From: Saprospiraceae bacterium
GTDB taxonomy: Bacteria; Bacteroidota; Bacteroidia; Chitinophagales; Saprospiraceae
Assembly: GCA_027009605.1 (NCBI GenBank)
Contig: JALVCY010000562.1
Coordinates: 1 to 8,090 of the forward strand
Length of the DNA: 8,090 bases
Direction of reading: 5' to 3'
The notes beneath the pieces are model-generated. The model searched no databases and was not told the origin of the DNA. It worked only from the letters and a program-made list of their open reading frames with translations. How positions within the stretch are numbered: the first letter of the stretch is position 1; each line of letters begins with the position of its first letter. The translations under genes were made by a program, and so were the position numbers. Positions 5,761 to 8,090 of the stretch are shown piece by piece.

Positions 5761-7677
5761 ATGGGTAAAATTATTGGAATTGACCTAGGTACTACCAACT
5801 CTTGCGTAGCTGTAATGGAAGGAAATGAACCTACTGTCATCCCGAATGAAGAAGGAGCGAGAACGACTCCCTCCGTAGTTGCTTTCTTAGATGATGGCGA
5901 AAGAAAAGTAGGTGATCCTGCCAAACGTCAAGCCATTACCAATCCACAAAAAACGCTTTCTTCTATTAAGCGTTTCATGGGGTTGCGTTATTCTGAAGTA
6001 ACCAACGAAATCAAACAGGTACCTTATAAAGTCGTCAAAGGACCTAATGACACTGTCAGAATTGAAATCGACGGCAAAAAATATACCCCTCAAGAAATTG
6101 CGGCCATGATTCTTCAAAAATTGAAGAAAAATGCAGAAGATTTCTTGGGGCAAGAAGTAAAAGAAGCGGTCATCACCGTTCCGGCTTACTTCAATGATTC
6201 CCAAAGACAAGCGACTAGAGAAGCAGGTGAAATCGCCGGCCTTAAAGTCGCCAGAATTATCAACGAACCTACTGCCGCTGCTTTGGCGTATGGTCTTAAC
6301 AATGAGAAAAAAGACAGAACCATTGCGGTTTATGACTTAGGTGGCGGTACATTTGATATCTCTATCTTGGAATTGAGCGATGATGGTGTTTTTGAAGTCA
6401 AATCGACGAATGGAGACACCCACTTAGGTGGTGACGATTTTGATGCTGTCTTGATTGACTACTTAGCTGATGAATTCCAGAAAGCAGAAAACATGGACTT
6501 GCGCAAAGACCCGATGGCCTTGCAACGTCTAAAAGAAGCGGCCGAAAAAGCTAAAAAAGAGCTTTCTACAGCGACTTCTGCCGAAATCAACTTGCCTTAC
6601 ATCACCGCCAAAGACGGCGTGCCTAAGCACTTGGTGAACAAGTTGACCCGGGCTCAATTTGACAAATTGACGCACCACTTGGTCGATCGCTCTATCAAGC
6701 CTTGCGAAAAAGCCATCAAAGATGCGAAAGTCTCTAAGAGTGAAATTGATGAAGTCATTTTGGTAGGGGGTTCGACTCGTATTCCTGCGATTCAGGAAGC
6801 GGTTGAAAAATTCTTTGGAATCAAGCCACACAAAGGGGTCAACCCGGATGAAGTGGTTGCTTTAGGAGCAGCTATCCAAGGTGGCGTTTTGACCGGTGAT
6901 GTCAAAGATGTATTGTTGCTGGATGTAACTCCACTTTCTTTGGGTATCGAAACCATGAATAACGTCTATGACGTAGTTGTAGAAGCTAATACGGCCATTC
7001 CGGTTAAAAAGACCAAGACCTACTCTACTGCCATGGACAACCAACCTTCGGTAGAAATTCACATCCTGCAAGGAGAGCGTAAGATGGCTAGGGATAACAG
7101 AACCGTAGGACGGTTTATATTAGACGGTATCCCTCCTGCCCCGCGTGGTGTGCCACAGATTGAAGTAACTTTTGATTTGGATGCCAACGGTATCTTGAGC
7201 GTTACCGCAAAAGATAAAGGCACCGGCAAAGAACAACACATCAGAATTGAAGGTTCTACCGGTCTTTCCGAAGAAGAAGTAGCTAAGATGAAAGCAGATG
7301 CCGAAGCTCACGCCGAAGAAGATAGACTTGCTCGCGAAAAAGCAGAAAAGATTAACTCTGCCGATAGTTTGATTTTCCAAACGGAGAAACAAATGAAAGA
7401 GTTCGGAGATAAGATTCCTGCTGACAAAAAAGCACCTATTGATGAAGCTTTGGCAGAGTTGAAAACAGCCCACGCTTCTCAAGATGTCGCTCAAATTGAT
7501 GCGGCCATCGAAAAGATGAATACTGCTTGGCAAGCTGCCAGCCAAGACATCTATAATGCGCAACAAGCTGCACAAGGACCTACTCCGGATTCCGGTGCAG
7601 GAGCTGCACAAGACCAAACAGCCGCCGGCGGTGACGATGCGGTCGAAGATGTTGAATTTGAAGAAGTGGACAGCTAG
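5761..7677 (+). CDS. dnaK: Molecular chaperone DnaK (Hsp70)
   Basis: This ATP-driven cytoplasmic Hsp70 chaperone binds exposed hydrophobic peptide segments, working with DnaJ and GrpE, neither of which is in this window. At 638 residues it has the usual full length. The ATPase domain (1 to about 382) shows IDLGTTNS (7-14), K70, NEPTAAALAYG (168-178), DLGGGTFD (192-199) with T197 matching E. coli T199, and VGGSTRIP (335-342). The interdomain linker is DVLLLDVTPLSLG (383-395). The substrate-binding domain follows (about 396-505, with DNQPSVEIHILQGER at 426-440), then a helical lid (about 506-605), a Gln/Ala/Gly-rich linker and the conserved acidic tail, here EEVDS. The start is the family start MGKIIGIDLG; it is preceded by an A-rich leader without a Shine-Dalgarno sequence. 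The gene is monocistronic here: a terminator follows 70 bases after the stop. No CIRCE operator is visible. No residue looks abnormal. Confidence 0.99.
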   Translation: MGKIIGIDLGTTNSCVAVMEGNEPTVIPNEEGARTTPSVVAFLDDGERKVGDPAKRQAITNPQKTLSSIKRFMGLRYSEVTNEIKQVPYKVVKGPNDTVRIEIDGKKYTPQEIAAMILQKLKKNAEDFLGQEVKEAVITVPAYFNDSQRQATREAGEIAGLKVARIINEPTAAALAYGLNNEKKDRTIAVYDLGGGTFDISILELSDDGVFEVKSTNGDTHLGGDDFDAVLIDYLADEFQKAENMDLRKDPMALQRLKEAAEKAKKELSTATSAEINLPYITAKDGVPKHLVNKLTRAQFDKLTHHLVDRSIKPCEKAIKDAKVSKSEIDEVILVGGSTRIPAIQEAVEKFFGIKPHKGVNPDEVVALGAAIQGGVLTGDVKDVLLLDVTPLSLGIETMNNVYDVVVEANTAIPVKKTKTYSTAMDNQPSVEIHILQGERKMARDNRTVGRFILDGIPPAPRGVPQIEVTFDLDANGILSVTAKDKGTGKEQHIRIEGSTGLSEEEVAKMKADAEAHAEEDRLAREKAEKINSADSLIFQTEKQMKEFGDKIPADKKAPIDEALAELKTAHASQDVAQIDAAIEKMNTAWQAASQDIYNAQQAAQGPTPDSGAGAAQDQTAAGGDDAVEDVEFEEVDS

Positions 7678-7679
7678 GA

Positions 7680-7714
7680 AAGGGTAAATGGTGAAGGGTC
7701 AAAGGCTCACAAGG
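7680..7714 (+). repeat. Degenerate 7-base tandem repeat after the dnaK stop codon
   Basis: Starting two bases after the TAG stop, 7-base units AAGGGTA (7680-7686), AATGGTG, AAGGGTC (7694-7700) and AAAGGCT (7701-7707) follow each other without gaps; a more diverged unit may extend this to 7714. One unit is identical to, and the others close to, those after the oxidoreductase stop codon at 401-435, in the same orientation relative to transcription. The repeat lies in the 3' untranslated part of the dnaK transcript, between stop codon and terminator. Confidence 0.65.
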
Positions 7715-7747
7715 CCTTGGTTGACTCTCCGAAAAATACCAAATATC

Positions 7748-7784
7748 AGAGCTACTCATTCATTTGAGTGGCTCTTTTTTTTTT
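7748..7784 (+). terminator. Rho-independent terminator of dnaK
   Basis: An 11-base-pair stem (7748-7758, AGAGCTACTCA, with 7765-7775, TGAGTGGCTCT; one position is a G-U pair in RNA) has a 6-base loop and is followed by an unbroken T-run to 7784. It is about 70 bases past the dnaK stop codon and in the right orientation. The first base of the neighbouring inverted-repeat element follows immediately. Confidence 0.95.
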
Positions 7785-7946
7785 GTAACTGTTTAGGTGC
7801 CCCAATTTTTAGATAGAAAATAGGCATTTTTGTGGATGTTGACGTAGGGACGCACGGCCGTGCGTCCCTACGTGAGAAAATTTTAGCAAAAACAGGCGCA
7901 AAAAGGGCATTTTCTAGCAAAAATTAGCGGGTGGCTAAATAGTTAC
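7785..7946. repeat. 162-base imperfect inverted-repeat element (MITE-like)
   Basis: The ends are exact inverted copies, GTAACT (7785-7790) and AGTTAC (7941-7946). Complementarity continues inward for about 55 bases per arm (7785-7840 against 7891-7946), with shared blocks TTTAG, AATTTTT, TAGAAAAT and TTTTTG and small gaps between them. The centre is asymmetric: a perfect 32-base palindrome (7842-7873) adjoins the left arm and about 17 bases separate it from the right arm. There is no open reading frame, so this would be a non-autonomous element. No clear target-site duplication is seen; both sides have T-runs (to 7784 and from 7947). Alternatively it could be a structured RNA or a bulky secondary terminator. 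Confidence 0.65.
7842..7873. repeat. Perfect 32-base palindrome
   Basis: The left half, ACGTAGGGACGCACGG, is followed immediately by its exact reverse complement, with no loop and no mismatch. It is far richer in G and C than the surrounding AT-rich sequence, which suggests a separate origin from the longer inverted repeat in which it sits. From memory, very similar GTAGGG...CCCTAC palindromes occur as dispersed repeats in Bacteroidota and cyanobacteria; I cannot check this here. Confidence 0.85.
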
Positions 7947-7960
7947 TTTTTTTTAATACT

Positions 7961-8090
7961 GACGGTAAAACCACCAATCTATTGCTTTAGCCGCATTTTT
8001 TTTATTTTTTTGGGTAACCAAATGGGGCTAAAGCCCCTAGTAGTTTTGCTTCTTGTCCATTGGTTAAAACCAACGGTAAAGTAAAACCCA
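7961..8090. repeat. Cluster of short palindromes at the right edge
   Basis: Two 14-base palindromes share the same design of six bases, AA, six complementary bases: GGGGCT-AA-AGCCCC (8024-8037) and TTGGTT-AA-AACCAA (8060-8073). A small TTTGG-GTAA-CCAAA hairpin (8009-8022) precedes them. Longer pairings enclose them: ACCAAT (7973-7978) with ATTGGT (8059-8064), GCTTTAGCC (7984-7992) with GGCTAAAGC (8025-8033), and TAACCAAATGG (8015-8025) with CCATTGGTTA (8057-8066, one bulged A). There is no gene. The block runs off the window, so its full extent is unknown. It is probably a compound intergenic repeat. Confidence 0.6.

Noticed and set aside
5586..5924. Minus-strand open frame of 112 codons overlapping the dnaK start
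   Set aside because: More than 160 bases lie antisense to the conserved dnaK N-terminus, and the product has no recognisable features.
7785..8090. Insertion sequence with transposase
   Set aside because: Inverted repeats are present but no open frame of useful length exists between or beside them, so at most a non-autonomous element can be claimed.

Overview
The window looks like chromosomal DNA from a member of the Bacteroidota. The evidence is modest: the DnaK sequence, the absence of Shine-Dalgarno-like purine blocks ahead of the two genes (both have A-rich leaders), an exact TAnnTTTG match to the Bacteroidota -7 promoter element upstream of the leftward gene, and AT-rich spacers full of short degenerate and palindromic repeats. 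The spacer style recalls Saprospiraceae-like genomes, but that placement is a guess.

Layout: positions 1-308 carry no convincing gene, only a repeat-built hairpin (81-181) and perhaps the promoter and first codons of a gene leaving on the left. A minus-strand terminator (309-343) closes a very long leftward gene (440-5077) for a pyruvate:ferredoxin/flavodoxin oxidoreductase type enzyme of 1545 residues. A divergent spacer of about 680 bases (5078-5760) holds a candidate promoter, a perfect 20-base palindrome likely to be an operator, and GC-rich patches with GAA-loop mini-hairpins. A rightward dnaK follows (5761-7677) with a strong terminator (7748-7784). From 7785 to the end the DNA is non-coding and dense in inverted repeats, including a 162-base imperfect inverted repeat that carries an off-centre perfect 32-base palindrome.

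The two genes are divergent, each with its own terminator, and have no obvious shared pathway: one is central carbon and electron metabolism, the other protein folding. I see no defence system, transposase, CRISPR array, tRNA or rRNA.

The observations most worth following are: (1) the oxidoreductase keeps every catalytic and cluster-binding residue I can place, but is about 310 residues longer than the structurally known enzyme, with extra segments inside the ferredoxin domain and inside the loop that carries the ligands of the catalytic-site-proximal cluster; (2) a degenerate 7-base tandem repeat (consensus AAGGGTC) lies just past the stop codons of both genes, in the sense orientation of each; (3) the nested inverted-repeat element downstream of dnaK; (4) the perfect palindrome upstream of the oxidoreductase.
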